A stretch of 64,000 nucleotides of DNA from Stenotrophomonas nematodicola. GTDB taxonomy: Bacteria > Pseudomonadota > Gammaproteobacteria > Xanthomonadales > Xanthomonadaceae. A program made the position numbers and the translations under genes. A model generated the notes under the pieces. It was given only the letters and a program-made list of their open reading frames with translations, did no database searches and was not told the origin of the DNA. The stretch is from contig NZ_WIAY01000006.1 of the NCBI RefSeq assembly GCF_009467805.1, forward strand, positions 1 through 64,000, given 5' to 3'. Below, piece after piece: positions 18,460-26,843 of this stretch (its first letter is position 1; each line of letters starts with the position of its first letter).

Positions 18460-20332
18460 AGCTGGCCTGCTGCGGCGCGTGCCAGATCTGCTGGGTCGCC
18501 TTCTGGTAGTCGCCCGGCTTGGCCAGGTAGATGTTCGGCACGAAGGTCTGCGGGTTGCGGTCGTACAGCGGAAAGAGGCTGGACTGCACCTGCACCATCA
18601 CCCGGTGGCCCGGCTGGAACACGTGGTTGGCGGTGGGCAGCCCGAACCGGTAATCGAGCACCTGGTTGGCGGCAATCGCCTGGGGCGTGCTGAAGCTCTC
18701 GCGGTAACGGCCGCGGAAGATCGCCATCGACACCGCCAGCTCGTAGCCCCCCATTTCCGGCGTGGACGGGGTCTGGTCGGGGTACACATCGATCAGCTTC
18801 ACCACCCAGTCGCTGTCAGTGCCGCTGGTGGCCGCCTGCAGGTTCACCTGCGGTGCGCCGCCGATGCGCAGCGGTTCGGTCAGCGGTTCACTGATGAAGG
18901 TCAGCACGTCGGGACGACCATCGACAAACCGCTGGTCCTTGACCAGCCAGCTGGTCCACATGTCGCGATCGGCGAAGCGCACCGGGCGCGGCACGAACGG
19001 GACCGGCTTGGCCGGGTCGGACACGTAGGCTTCATACGTTGCCTCGCCGGGCTGCGGCGCCTCGAAGGACAGTCTGCCGCCGGCACGCAGGTAGAGCGGC
19101 CTGTTCTGCGCGGCGGTGCGTGGCCACTGCGGCAGGCGATCCCAGTGGTTCTCGCCGGTGTTGTAGATCAGCACCGGGGGTGTATCGGCCTTGGCCGCGC
19201 CATCCACCAGATACTGGTCGAAGAACGGTTTGAGCACGTCGCGGCGGAACTGCAGCGCGGTGTCGCCATCGAACTTCAACGCGCCCAGCGTCGAACCGTC
19301 ATAGTTGACCTGGCTGTGCCGCCACGGGCCCATCACCAGGTAGTTGAGCGTATTGCCGGTGTCGCGTGGCTCCATCGCCGCATAGCTGTGCACCGCGCCC
19401 CACATGTCCTCCTGGTCCCACAGGCCCTGCAGCCACATCGTCGGTACCTTCAACGGCGTCTTGGCCATGCGCGCGTCCAGCGCCTGCTCCTGCCAGAACG
19501 CATCGTAGGCCGGGTGCTCGATCAGCTTGTGCCACCACGGCAGCTGATCCAGGCCGTTGGCCGTGGCGTAGTCGCCGGCCGAGCCGGCACGCAGGAACGT
19601 GGTGTAGTCGTCGTAGCCGACGCTGGGAATCGTCGGCCCCTTGCCGCGCTTGGCCAGCTGACCGGTGAAGTAGCCGAAATTGACCTGGCGGAAGGCACCG
19701 TAGTTGAGCCAGTCGTCGCCCATCCAGCCGTCGATCATCGGGCTTTGCGGCGCGGCCACCTTCAACGCCGGATGCGGGTCGGTCAGGGCCATCACCACGG
19801 TGAACCCTTCGTAGGACGAGCCCAGCATGCCCACCTTGCCATTGCTTTCCGGCACATGCTTGACCAGCCAGTCGATGGTGTCCCACGCATCGGTGGCATG
19901 GTCCACCCGGGTTGGATTGAGTGGTCCACGCAGCGGCCGCGTCATCACGTAATCGCCTTCGGAACCGTACTTGCCGCGGATGTCCTGCAACACGCGGATG
20001 TAGCCGCCATCGACGAACACCTCGTCGCCCTGCGGCAGGATGTCGCGCATGTGCGGAGAGTCGATCCGTCTGGCACGGTTGGCGGCGTCATATGGCGTGC
20101 GCGTCAGCAGGATGGGCGCGTTGTGGGGGCCCTTGGGCACCACGATCACGGTGTACAGCTTCGTACCGTCGCGCATCGGTACCATCACCACGCGCTTGTC
20201 GTAGTCGTCGCGGGCCGTCGGCGTCACGAACCCCTTGGCCGGGATATCCGGCGTCATCGGCGAGGTCTGCGCCGACACACTGGCCGCAACCAGGACACTC
20301 AACAGCACGACAGGCACGACACGGACACGCAT
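18437..20332 (-). CDS. Secreted CocE/NonD-family alpha/beta hydrolase (X-Pro dipeptidyl-peptidase S15-like)
   Basis: 631 residues with a cleavable signal peptide (MRVRVVPVVLLSVLVAASVSA-Q). The S15/CocE hydrolase domain has the nucleophile elbow GMLGSSYEGFT. The C-terminal jelly-roll typical of glutaryl-7-ACA acylases and cocaine esterase carries RFADRDMWTSWLVKDQRF and GHRVMVQVQSSLFPLYDRNPQTF. The His of MGPWRHSQVN is the likely triad base. Such enzymes cleave esters or amides, including alpha-amino-acid esters, in the periplasm or outside. The substrate cannot be told. The gene is convergent with the GFA remnant. Confidence 0.85.
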   Translation of the reverse strand: MRVRVVPVVLLSVLVAASVSAQTSPMTPDIPAKGFVTPTARDDYDKRVVMVPMRDGTKLYTVIVVPKGPHNAPILLTRTPYDAANRARRIDSPHMRDILPQGDEVFVDGGYIRVLQDIRGKYGSEGDYVMTRPLRGPLNPTRVDHATDAWDTIDWLVKHVPESNGKVGMLGSSYEGFTVVMALTDPHPALKVAAPQSPMIDGWMGDDWLNYGAFRQVNFGYFTGQLAKRGKGPTIPSVGYDDYTTFLRAGSAGDYATANGLDQLPWWHKLIEHPAYDAFWQEQALDARMAKTPLKVPTMWLQGLWDQEDMWGAVHSYAAMEPRDTGNTLNYLVMGPWRHSQVNYDGSTLGALKFDGDTALQFRRDVLKPFFDQYLVDGAAKADTPPVLIYNTGENHWDRLPQWPRTAAQNRPLYLRAGGRLSFEAPQPGEATYEAYVSDPAKPVPFVPRPVRFADRDMWTSWLVKDQRFVDGRPDVLTFISEPLTEPLRIGGAPQVNLQAATSGTDSDWVVKLIDVYPDQTPSTPEMGGYELAVSMAIFRGRYRESFSTPQAIAANQVLDYRFGLPTANHVFQPGHRVMVQVQSSLFPLYDRNPQTFVPNIYLAKPGDYQKATQQIWHAPQQASFISLPVY

Positions 20333-20398
20333 GGGCTCTCTCCCGGCAGGTTGGCGACGAACATCCGCAGCCTAGCGTCGAGCCGGCCGGGAACGTAA

Positions 20399-20419
20399 GT
20401 GCCGGCGGTCGTCCGGCAC
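20399..20419. repeat. REP-like hairpin upstream of the CocE hydrolase
   Basis: GTGCCGG and CCGGCAC form a 7-bp stem with a 7-base loop, preceded by GTAA. It resembles a degenerate GTAG-headed REP (SMAG-type) element known in Stenotrophomonas, or it is simply the terminator of the DUF4440-like gene, which ends at 20436. Confidence 0.3.
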
Positions 20420-20435
20420 CGCCCCCGGCTCGCAT

Positions 20436-20843
20436 TCAGCCGCCAACCGACGTTTCGTGCAAAGCCTGCCAGCGCAGCGCGCCGTCGGCGTCTGCGCGCA
20501 ACAGCGCCAGCGCCTCGCGCCGCGTGCGGCCCTGCGCGTCGGCCTGGTCTTCCCGGTAGCGCACACCGCAGACATTGCCCGCCACCGCCAGGAAGGCGAC
20601 GTCGTCCACCGCGATGCGCAGACCGGGGCGACCACCGTGCATGGCGGCGAAGAACCGGGCAAGGGCCGGCTTGTCCAGGCGCACGCCACCAATGCCGACC
20701 ATGCTGAAGTCGTCGGTGAAGCGGGCCAGCAGGGTGTCCAGCGCGTCGACCGGCAGACGGGCGTTGAACCAGTCCTCGATCAGCACGTGCAGCGTGCGCA
20801 CCTCGTCGAAGGCGGCCAGGGCAGAGATAGGGGGACTATTCAT
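20436..20843 (-). CDS. SnoaL/DUF4440-like protein (NTF2 fold)
   Basis: 135 residues. The layout is that of a small NTF2-like cone: helix LHVLIEDWFNARLPVDALDTLLARFTDDFSMVGIGGVRLDKPALARFFAAMHGG, then strands LRIAVDDVAFLAVAGNVCGVRYREDQ and RREALALLRADADGALRWQALHET. The family includes enzymes and binding proteins of many kinds, so no reaction is claimed. The start overlaps the stop of the MFS gene (ATGA), so it is translated together with that exporter and probably belongs to the same resistance or export function. Confidence 0.6.
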   Translation of the reverse strand: MNSPPISALAAFDEVRTLHVLIEDWFNARLPVDALDTLLARFTDDFSMVGIGGVRLDKPALARFFAAMHGGRPGLRIAVDDVAFLAVAGNVCGVRYREDQADAQGRTRREALALLRADADGALRWQALHETSVGG

Positions 20844-22198
20844 GGTGAGCTCGCTGATGGGGAAAGGGACGCCGCCGGCAGCCGCCAGAGGGGCAGCAGC
20901 GGCAGCAGGGTCATGCTGCTGGCCAGCAGCAGCGTCAGGGCGAAGGCGCGCTCGGGCTGCACGGCAGACAGCGCGCCGAGCACGCAGGCCAGCAGTGCGG
21001 CGGCCAGACAGAAACTCAGTTGGCGGTTGAGGTTCCACAACGCGCTGCCCGGCAGCAGGTCCGTATCCGCCAAGCCCTGGAACGCGAGCGTCTGCGCGCT
21101 GCTGCTGCACAGGCTGCCGCCGAGGCCCATCAGCGCGAAGGCCACCACGGGCAGCACCGGATGACCGCTCTGCGCGCCGGTCAGCAGCGCGATGCCGACC
21201 GCCTGGCAGCCCATGCCCGCGCTCAACAGCGGCCGCGCCCCGATGCGTGTCAGCCCGTGCCGGGCAGTGGCGATCGCGCAGGCCGAGGCGATGGCCCAGG
21301 GCAGCATGAAACCGCCGATGGCCGCAGGACCGTAGCCCTGTCGGTGCAGCAGCAGCGTGGCCACCAGCTGGACGCCGATGAAAGTACCCGGCACCAGCAG
21401 ATAGACCAGCATCGCCACGCGCAGCCCGGCATGGCGCAGCAGCGACCAGTGGAGCACCGGATGCGTGGTGCGGCGCGCACTGCGGGCGTAGCCGGACAGC
21501 ACCAGCGCCGCGCCGACCAGCAGCGCGGCGCCGGACATCCGCTGCGCCGGTTCGGCCAGCAGGCTCAGTGCGACCAGCAACAGGCTCAGACCCACGCCGC
21601 CCAGCAGCAGCCCGCGCCGGTCCAACGCGGGTGCGGACGCCGGCACCGAAGGGTGGAGCCAGCACGCTGCCAGCACCAGCGCCACCACGGCCAGCGGTAC
21701 GCTGATCAGCAGCACGCCCCGCCACGAGCCCCACTCCACCAGCAGCCCGCCCAGGGTGGGCGACAGCGCGGGCACCAGCAGCGCCACCGCCATGATGCGG
21801 GTGGTCAGGCGCGCGCGATCGGCCGGAGGACATTCGCGGTAGGCCGCCGCCTGCCCCACCGGAATCAACAACCCGCCGCCCAGCCCCTGCAGCAGCCGCC
21901 AGGCGATCAGCCACGCGATGCTGGGGGCGGTCCCGGCCAGCAGGGCACCCACGGTGAACAGCGCCAGCGACAGGCACAGCACCCGGCGCTCGCCGATGCG
22001 CGCGGCCAGCCAGTGGCCAAGCGGAATGACCAGCGTCAGGCCAAGCATGTAGGCGTTGCCGATCCATGCCAGTTGCGACACCGAGGCATGCAGCTCTGCG
22101 GCGATGGCCGGATAGGCGACGGTGCCGATGAACATGTTGACCAGGTCCAGCGAGAATCCCAGCAGGTACAGCAGCTCCACCCTGGCTCGATACACCAT
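20840..22198 (-). CDS. MFS drug exporter, DHA2 (EmrB/QacA) type
   Basis: 452 residues from ATG 22198 (GGGAG 7 bases upstream); the ATG at 22228 would add ten non-hydrophobic residues. About 14 hydrophobic segments are present. Motif A appears as GHWLAARIGERRVLCLSL, and motif C-like RLLQGLGGGLLIPVGQAAAY and LVPALSPTLGGLLVEWGSWRGVLLISVPLA mark a proton-driven antiporter. It is divergent from a LysR gene across 106 bases that contain a perfect 8-bp inverted repeat, so the LysR protein very likely controls it. The substrate is unknown. Confidence 0.85.
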   Translation of the reverse strand: MVYRARVELLYLLGFSLDLVNMFIGTVAYPAIAAELHASVSQLAWIGNAYMLGLTLVIPLGHWLAARIGERRVLCLSLALFTVGALLAGTAPSIAWLIAWRLLQGLGGGLLIPVGQAAAYRECPPADRARLTTRIMAVALLVPALSPTLGGLLVEWGSWRGVLLISVPLAVVALVLAACWLHPSVPASAPALDRRGLLLGGVGLSLLLVALSLLAEPAQRMSGAALLVGAALVLSGYARSARRTTHPVLHWSLLRHAGLRVAMLVYLLVPGTFIGVQLVATLLLHRQGYGPAAIGGFMLPWAIASACAIATARHGLTRIGARPLLSAGMGCQAVGIALLTGAQSGHPVLPVVAFALMGLGGSLCSSSAQTLAFQGLADTDLLPGSALWNLNRQLSFCLAAALLACVLGALSAVQPERAFALTLLLASSMTLLPLLPLWRLPAASLSPSASSP

Positions 22199-22271
22199 CA
22201 CGCACTCCCGGAAACGAGGCGGCAGCATGCGCGTTCAACCGTGCTGGATAAACAGAACCTTCGATGCAAAA

Positions 22272-22292
22272 CTGTCAAACCGTTTTTGACAG
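22272..22292. promoter_or_regulatory. LysR-type operator between the exporter and lysR
   Basis: A perfect inverted repeat, CTGTCAAA (22272-22279) and TTTGACAG (22285-22292), is separated by 5 bases. The core TCAAA-N5-TTTGA fits the T-N11-A rule of LysR regulators. It ends 12 bases before the lysR start codon, so it would cover that promoter or ribosome site and favour autorepression. Confidence 0.7.
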
Positions 22293-22304
22293 CCAGAGAG
22301 CGCG

Positions 22305-23201
22305 ATGGTCAGCTTGGACCGCTTCGATACCTTCAAGGCCGTGGTCGATGCCGGCAGCCTGACTGCAGCGGCCCAACGGCTGGGCCAGAGCAAGGCAGTG
22401 GTGAGCTTCAACCTGAAACGGCTGGAGCAGGAGCTGGGCGTGACCCTGCTGGTGCGCAACACGCGCAGCCTGGCACTGACCGAAGCGGGCGAGCGCTTCC
22501 ACCAGCATTGCACTGCGATGCTCGCCAGCGCCGAGCTGGCCATCGAGGAAGCCCGCAGCGAACAGCAGCACCTGCGTGGCACGCTGCGCCTGACCACCAC
22601 GCCCGAATATGCGATCGCCAAGGTGGTGCCGCTGCTGGAGCGCTTCCGTGCCCTGCACCCGCAGCTGCGCCTGCACCTGTCGACCTCGCCGGCGCATGCC
22701 GACCTGATTCCGGAACGGTTCGACCTGGCGATCCGGTTGGGGCGCATGGCCGATTCCCGGCTGCGCGCCACCCTGCTCGACGAGCATGCGTTGTGCGCGG
22801 TGGCCGCGCCGTCGGTGCTGTCCCCGCTGCCGGACGAGGCCGCGCGCGATGATCCGGACTGGGTGCGGACGCTGCCGCGGTTGGGCTATCCGCGCCTGGC
22901 GGACCTGCCGTTGATCGCCCCCGATGGCAGCGATCAGATCTTTGCCTGCAACCCAGCCGATGCGGTGGTCACGGTGGACAACGCGTCCACACTGCGCGCC
23001 TTCGCGCTGGCCGGGGCCGGGGCGACGGTGCTGCCGAGGTGGTTGATCGACGAGGATCTTGCCTGCGGTCGGCTGCTGCCGATCCTGCGCAGGCACCGCT
23101 TCCCGCGCCAGGGCGTCTATGCGGTGTTTCCGGACACGGCCCAGCCCTCGCGGCGGGTGCAGCTGCTGCTGGCGCACCTGCGCCAGCACCTGCCGGAGTG
23201 A
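22305..23201 (+). CDS. LysR-family transcriptional regulator
   Basis: 298 residues. The N-terminal winged helix is MVSLDRFDTFKAVVDAGSLTAAAQRLGQSKAVVSFNLKRLEQELGVTLLVRNTRSLALTEAGERF. The periplasmic-binding-like effector domain includes LRLTTTPEYAIAKVVPLLERFRALHPQLRLHL and the dimer-face strand ATVLPRWLIDEDLACGRLLPILR. It is divergent from the MFS/DUF4440 operon and has its own operator immediately upstream, so it is probably an autoregulated, ligand-dependent regulator of that exporter. The ligand is unknown. Confidence 0.9.
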   Translation: MVSLDRFDTFKAVVDAGSLTAAAQRLGQSKAVVSFNLKRLEQELGVTLLVRNTRSLALTEAGERFHQHCTAMLASAELAIEEARSEQQHLRGTLRLTTTPEYAIAKVVPLLERFRALHPQLRLHLSTSPAHADLIPERFDLAIRLGRMADSRLRATLLDEHALCAVAAPSVLSPLPDEAARDDPDWVRTLPRLGYPRLADLPLIAPDGSDQIFACNPADAVVTVDNASTLRAFALAGAGATVLPRWLIDEDLACGRLLPILRRHRFPRQGVYAVFPDTAQPSRRVQLLLAHLRQHLPE

Positions 23202-23202
23202 G

Positions 23203-23233
23203 CGGCAGGCACGACGCAGCGTCGTGCCTGCCG
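23203..23233. terminator. Perfect 14-bp hairpin between convergent lysR and the GH3 gene
   Basis: CGGCAGGCACGACG and CGTCGTGCCTGCCG pair perfectly around a CAG loop. It lies 1 base after the lysR stop and 7 bases before the GH3 stop, so it can serve both strands. The stem is longer than an ordinary terminator and lacks a T-run. It may be a dispersed palindromic repeat. Confidence 0.55.
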
Positions 23234-23240
23234 GTGGTCC

Positions 23241-26069
23241 TCAACGTACGACGGTTGCGTCCAGCACGACATCCACGTGCTGCACCGGATCGGTGGCCGA
23301 ACGCGCCACCTGCACCTGGTAACGGCCGGCGGCGATCTTCCACTGCTTGTCGGCGGTATCGAAGCTGGCCAGGGTCTTCGGCTCGGCCTCGATGCGGATG
23401 CGGCGGCGCTCGCCCGGCTGCAGCATCACCTTCTGGAAGCCGATCAGGCGGATCGGGGTGACGCTGCCTTCGGGCAGGGTGAGATACAGCTGCGCCACGT
23501 CCGCGCCGGCCACCTTGCCGGTGTTGCGCACGTCCACGGTGGCCACCAGCCGCTGGCCTTCCACGGTCACCGCCAGGTTGTCGTAGCCGAACTGCGTGTA
23601 GGACAGGCCGTGGCCGAACGCGAACTGCGGCACCAGACCCTTGGCGGCGAACCACTTGTAGCCCACGTTGGCGCCTTCGATGTCGTAGTCGATGGTGTCG
23701 TCGGGCTTCTGCTTGGGCGTGAAGCCCAGTCCGTTCACGTGCGGACGCGGCAACTGGCTGGCATCCACCGGCCAGGTCACCGGCAGGCGGCCGGACGGAT
23801 TGACCTTGCCGGTCAGCAGCGCGGCGATGCCTTCACCGCCACGGATGCCCGGGTACCAGGCCTGCAGAACGGACGGCACCTGCTGCAGCCACGGCAGCTC
23901 GACCGGACCATTGGTTTCCAGCACCACCACGGTCTTCGGGTTGGCCTTGGCCACGCCGGCAATCAGCGCGTCCTGGTTGTCAGGCAGCTGCATGTGCGGC
24001 AGATCGACCGACTCGGCCGACCACTGCGTGGCAAAGACGATGGCGACGTCGGCAGCGGCGGCAGCGCGCGCGGCAGCGGCCACATCACGCCCATCGACAT
24101 AGCTGATCTGCGCATCCGGACGCTCTGCACGCAGGGCCTCCAGCGGTGAGGACGGGTGGAAGATCACCGGACCCGGCCAGGTGGTCGGCAGCACGCCTGG
24201 CACGGCGTTGGTGCCGCGTGCGGTCCAGCCCACCATCGACGAACCGCCGCCACCGATCACGCCCTTGTCGGCATGGCCACCAATGATCACGATGCGCTGC
24301 ACGTCCTTGCCCAGCGGCAGCAGGTCGCCGGCGTTGCGCAGCAGCACGCTGCCCTCTTCCACGGTGCGCTGCGCGGCCAGGAAGCCGGCCTCGTCGTCGA
24401 TCGGCTGGTGCTGCGGCGGCAGGTCGAAGTTGCCGTGCGCGAACATGGTGCGCAGGATGCGGGCGACCATGTCGTCCAGGCGTGCCTGCGGCACAACGCC
24501 ACCGGCCACGGCCAGGCGCAGCGGTTCATCGAAATACACCGCCTTGTCGAACACCTCGCCGGCCGACTGCTGGTCCAGACCGGCCAGGGCCGCCTTGGAA
24601 CCGCTGTGCACGCCGCCCCAGTCGGACATCACGAAACCGGGGAACTTCCACTCCTGCTTGAGCACCTGGTTCATCAGGTAGTCGTGCTCGCAGCCGTAGA
24701 TGCCGTTGATGCGGTTGTAGGAGCACATCACCGAACCGGGCTTGCCCGTTTCCAGTGCGATCTCGAAGGCCAGCAGGTCCGACTCGCGCATCGCCTGCTC
24801 GCCGATCTCGGCGCTGTGGAAATTGCGCGAGGTTTCCATGTCGTTGAGCGCGAAGTGCTTCATCGTGGAGATGACATGCTGGCTCTGCACGCCACGGATC
24901 GACTCGCCGACCAGGCGGCCGGCCAGCAGCGGATCTTCACCGGCGTACTCGAAGTTGCGGCCGTTGCGCGGATCGCGCTGCAGGTTGACGCTGCCGGCCA
25001 GCAGGATGTTGAAGCGCTGCTGCCAGGCTTCGCGGCCCATCGTGGCGCCGCCGGCAAAGGCGATCTGCGGGTTCCAGCTCGAGGCGGTGGACGGACCGGA
25101 CGGCATGGCCGTGGCATGGTCGCCCTTGCGCAGGCCGCCCGGGTTGGTCACGCCGACGCCGGCATCGGCCGACTGCTGCGCCGGAATGCCCAGACGCGGA
25201 ACGCCGGGCACGAAGCCGGCCGAGCCGACCGCGCCTTCCGGCAGCGGGCCACCATCCTTGCCCAGCCCGAAGTAGCTGTGCAGCATCTGGAATTTCTCAT
25301 CGACGGTCATCTGCGCGACGAGCAGCGCCGCGCGAGCGTCGGCGCTCAGGCCGGTGTCCATCCACGGCTGTTCCCCGCCCACCGGGGCGGCGTAGCCGAG
25401 GGTCAGCAGCGTGCCGGCAACGCCCTGCTTGCCGGTATCGGTACGCAGCTTCACCGACGTGCTGGTGGCCGATTCGAAGCCCTGGCTGAAGTACGAACCG
25501 GTGGCGGCCGAGTCGAAGCCGGCGGCAGTGGCGCCTTCGGCATCGACCGCGCCCAGCAGCACAGCCGGCGCGCCCAGGCGCGTGGCCTCCACCAGATTTT
25601 TGACCGGGGCTGCACCGCTCGCCGCACCCACGCTGCGGGTGTAGAGCGCGACCACATGGGCACCATCGTTCAGGCGCAGGTAGTTCAGGTCGCCGGACGC
25701 GCTGTCCAGTTCGGCTTCCACGGGCAGGCGCGAGATCACGATGCTGCCGCGGCGTTCTGCCGCGTCGGCCGCACCGGTCACGAAGCGGTACGAGTAACCC
25801 AGCCGGTCAGCCAGGACCTGAAGCGGGTCGGCGGCGGGGCCGGCATCGGCCGCGCGCACCACATTGCCGATGGTCAGGGCGTCCACCTGCAGGGCCTGCA
25901 GCTGGTCGGCCAGTACCGTGGCGTCGATGCGCTCGGGCGCCTGTTCCAGGCTCAACACGGTGAAGGCATCGCCAGTGGCGACAGCCTTGGGCAGCGCGGC
26001 CAAGGCCGGGGCGGACAGCGAGAGTGCGATGGCGGCCGTCAGGGCCAGGGGCTTTGAAATCGTTTTCAT
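23241..26069 (-). CDS. Secreted GH3 beta-glucosidase with N-terminal extension
   Basis: 942 residues from ATG 26069, which opens a signal peptide (MKTISKPLALTAAIALSLSAPALA). Residues from about 235 are a full GH3 enzyme: PWMDTGLSADARAALLVAQMTVDEKFQML, the nucleophile Asp in GFVMSDWGGVHSG (about residue 482), the second alpha/beta domain and the C-terminal fibronectin-like domain (VTVEGQRLVATVDVRNTGKVAGADVAQLYL). It should release glucose or xylose from beta-linked oligosaccharides of plant origin in the periplasm. Residues about 25-230 are extra and look like a degenerate endonuclease/exonuclease/phosphatase-type fold (GSIVISRLPVEAEL, NYLRLNDGAHVVALYTR, APAVLLGAVDAE). That reading is tentative. 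Confidence 0.9.
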   Translation of the reverse strand: MKTISKPLALTAAIALSLSAPALAALPKAVATGDAFTVLSLEQAPERIDATVLADQLQALQVDALTIGNVVRAADAGPAADPLQVLADRLGYSYRFVTGAADAAERRGSIVISRLPVEAELDSASGDLNYLRLNDGAHVVALYTRSVGAASGAAPVKNLVEATRLGAPAVLLGAVDAEGATAAGFDSAATGSYFSQGFESATSTSVKLRTDTGKQGVAGTLLTLGYAAPVGGEQPWMDTGLSADARAALLVAQMTVDEKFQMLHSYFGLGKDGGPLPEGAVGSAGFVPGVPRLGIPAQQSADAGVGVTNPGGLRKGDHATAMPSGPSTASSWNPQIAFAGGATMGREAWQQRFNILLAGSVNLQRDPRNGRNFEYAGEDPLLAGRLVGESIRGVQSQHVISTMKHFALNDMETSRNFHSAEIGEQAMRESDLLAFEIALETGKPGSVMCSYNRINGIYGCEHDYLMNQVLKQEWKFPGFVMSDWGGVHSGSKAALAGLDQQSAGEVFDKAVYFDEPLRLAVAGGVVPQARLDDMVARILRTMFAHGNFDLPPQHQPIDDEAGFLAAQRTVEEGSVLLRNAGDLLPLGKDVQRIVIIGGHADKGVIGGGGSSMVGWTARGTNAVPGVLPTTWPGPVIFHPSSPLEALRAERPDAQISYVDGRDVAAAARAAAAADVAIVFATQWSAESVDLPHMQLPDNQDALIAGVAKANPKTVVVLETNGPVELPWLQQVPSVLQAWYPGIRGGEGIAALLTGKVNPSGRLPVTWPVDASQLPRPHVNGLGFTPKQKPDDTIDYDIEGANVGYKWFAAKGLVPQFAFGHGLSYTQFGYDNLAVTVEGQRLVATVDVRNTGKVAGADVAQLYLTLPEGSVTPIRLIGFQKVMLQPGERRRIRIEAEPKTLASFDTADKQWKIAAGRYQVQVARSATDPVQHVDVVLDATVVR

Positions 26070-26328
26070 GAGCGGGCGAAACACCTTTGCTTGCGCAATA
26101 AATCCAGGGAGTCTTGCCGCAGAAGGGTGCAGCGCCGTACGGGCGGGCCGCGGGCCGCAAGGGCCCGGACCGGGGTGATGCAGGTCAGTGTCGGCTACGC
26201 CCGGGCCCCTCCGCCCGACGTGACAGCCGCACTGCCGGAAGCCGCAGCGAAACCGATGCTCCCAGGCGAAGAGTGGGCGAGCCTGTTCATCGCTGTCAAC
26301 ACCGCATTCACATCCGGGGCGGATCGCG

Positions 26329-26766
26329 TCAGCCCACAGGCTTGATCACCACGGTCTGCGCACTGCCGACCACCCGCCCCTGCAGGTCGCGCGGAAGCAG
26401 CGGTGCCAACGGTTCCCCGCCCTCACGGGTGTGCAGGACCGAGCGCGCTTCGCCATCGGCGAAGCAGAACCCTTCGCCCCACTGGCGCAGCGCCACCACC
26501 AGCGGAAACAGGGCCTGGCCCTGGTCGGTCAGCGCGTAGTGGAGGTAGCGACCGCCATCGGGAGACGGCTGCTGGACCAGGATGCCGGCATCGGTCAGCG
26601 CCTGCAGGCGCTGGCTCAGCATGCTGCGCGACATCCCCAGGCTGCGCTGGAAATCGCTGAAGCGCTGCACGCCATCGAAGGCGTCGCGCACGATCAGCAG
26701 CGACCAGCGGTCGCCCACCACGTCCAGCGCACGGGCCACCGGGCAGGTCGGATTGGGAGTGTGCAT
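26329..26766 (-). CDS. HxlR-family winged-helix regulator
   Basis: 145 residues. The family signature is unmistakable: CPVARALDVVGDRWSLLIVRDAFDGVQRFSDFQRSLGMSRSMLSQRLQALTDAGILVQQPSPDGGRYLHYALTDQGQALFPLVVALRQWGE. The N-terminal Cys (PTCPVAR) is the residue that senses redox or electrophile stress in some members. It is divergent from an MFS exporter gene, and the 77 bases between them hold two similar 19-base palindromes, so it probably represses the exporter and itself. Confidence 0.9.
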   Translation of the reverse strand: MHTPNPTCPVARALDVVGDRWSLLIVRDAFDGVQRFSDFQRSLGMSRSMLSQRLQALTDAGILVQQPSPDGGRYLHYALTDQGQALFPLVVALRQWGEGFCFADGEARSVLHTREGGEPLAPLLPRDLQGRVVGSAQTVVIKPVG

Positions 26767-26784
26767 GGCGGCGCTCCGATTTGA

Positions 26785-26803
26785 TGGTTTCATTTTAGAA
26801 CCA
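26785..26803. promoter_or_regulatory. Putative HxlR operator 1
   Basis: A 19-base palindrome with arms TGGTT and AACCA (ATGGTT / AACCAT when extended by one base) lies 18 bases upstream of the regulator start. It matches operator 2 at 14 of 19 positions, and the centres are 36 bases apart. Confidence 0.6.
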
Positions 26804-26820
26804 TAAGACCCAGAATCAAC

Positions 26821-26839
26821 TGGTTCTATTTTGAGACCA
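26821..26839. promoter_or_regulatory. Putative HxlR operator 2
   Basis: A 19-base imperfect palindrome with arms TGGT and ACCA around an AT-rich core (TATTTTGAG) ends 4 bases before the MFS start codon. It would block the ribosome site or promoter of the exporter. Confidence 0.6.
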
Positions 26840-26843
26840 AAAG

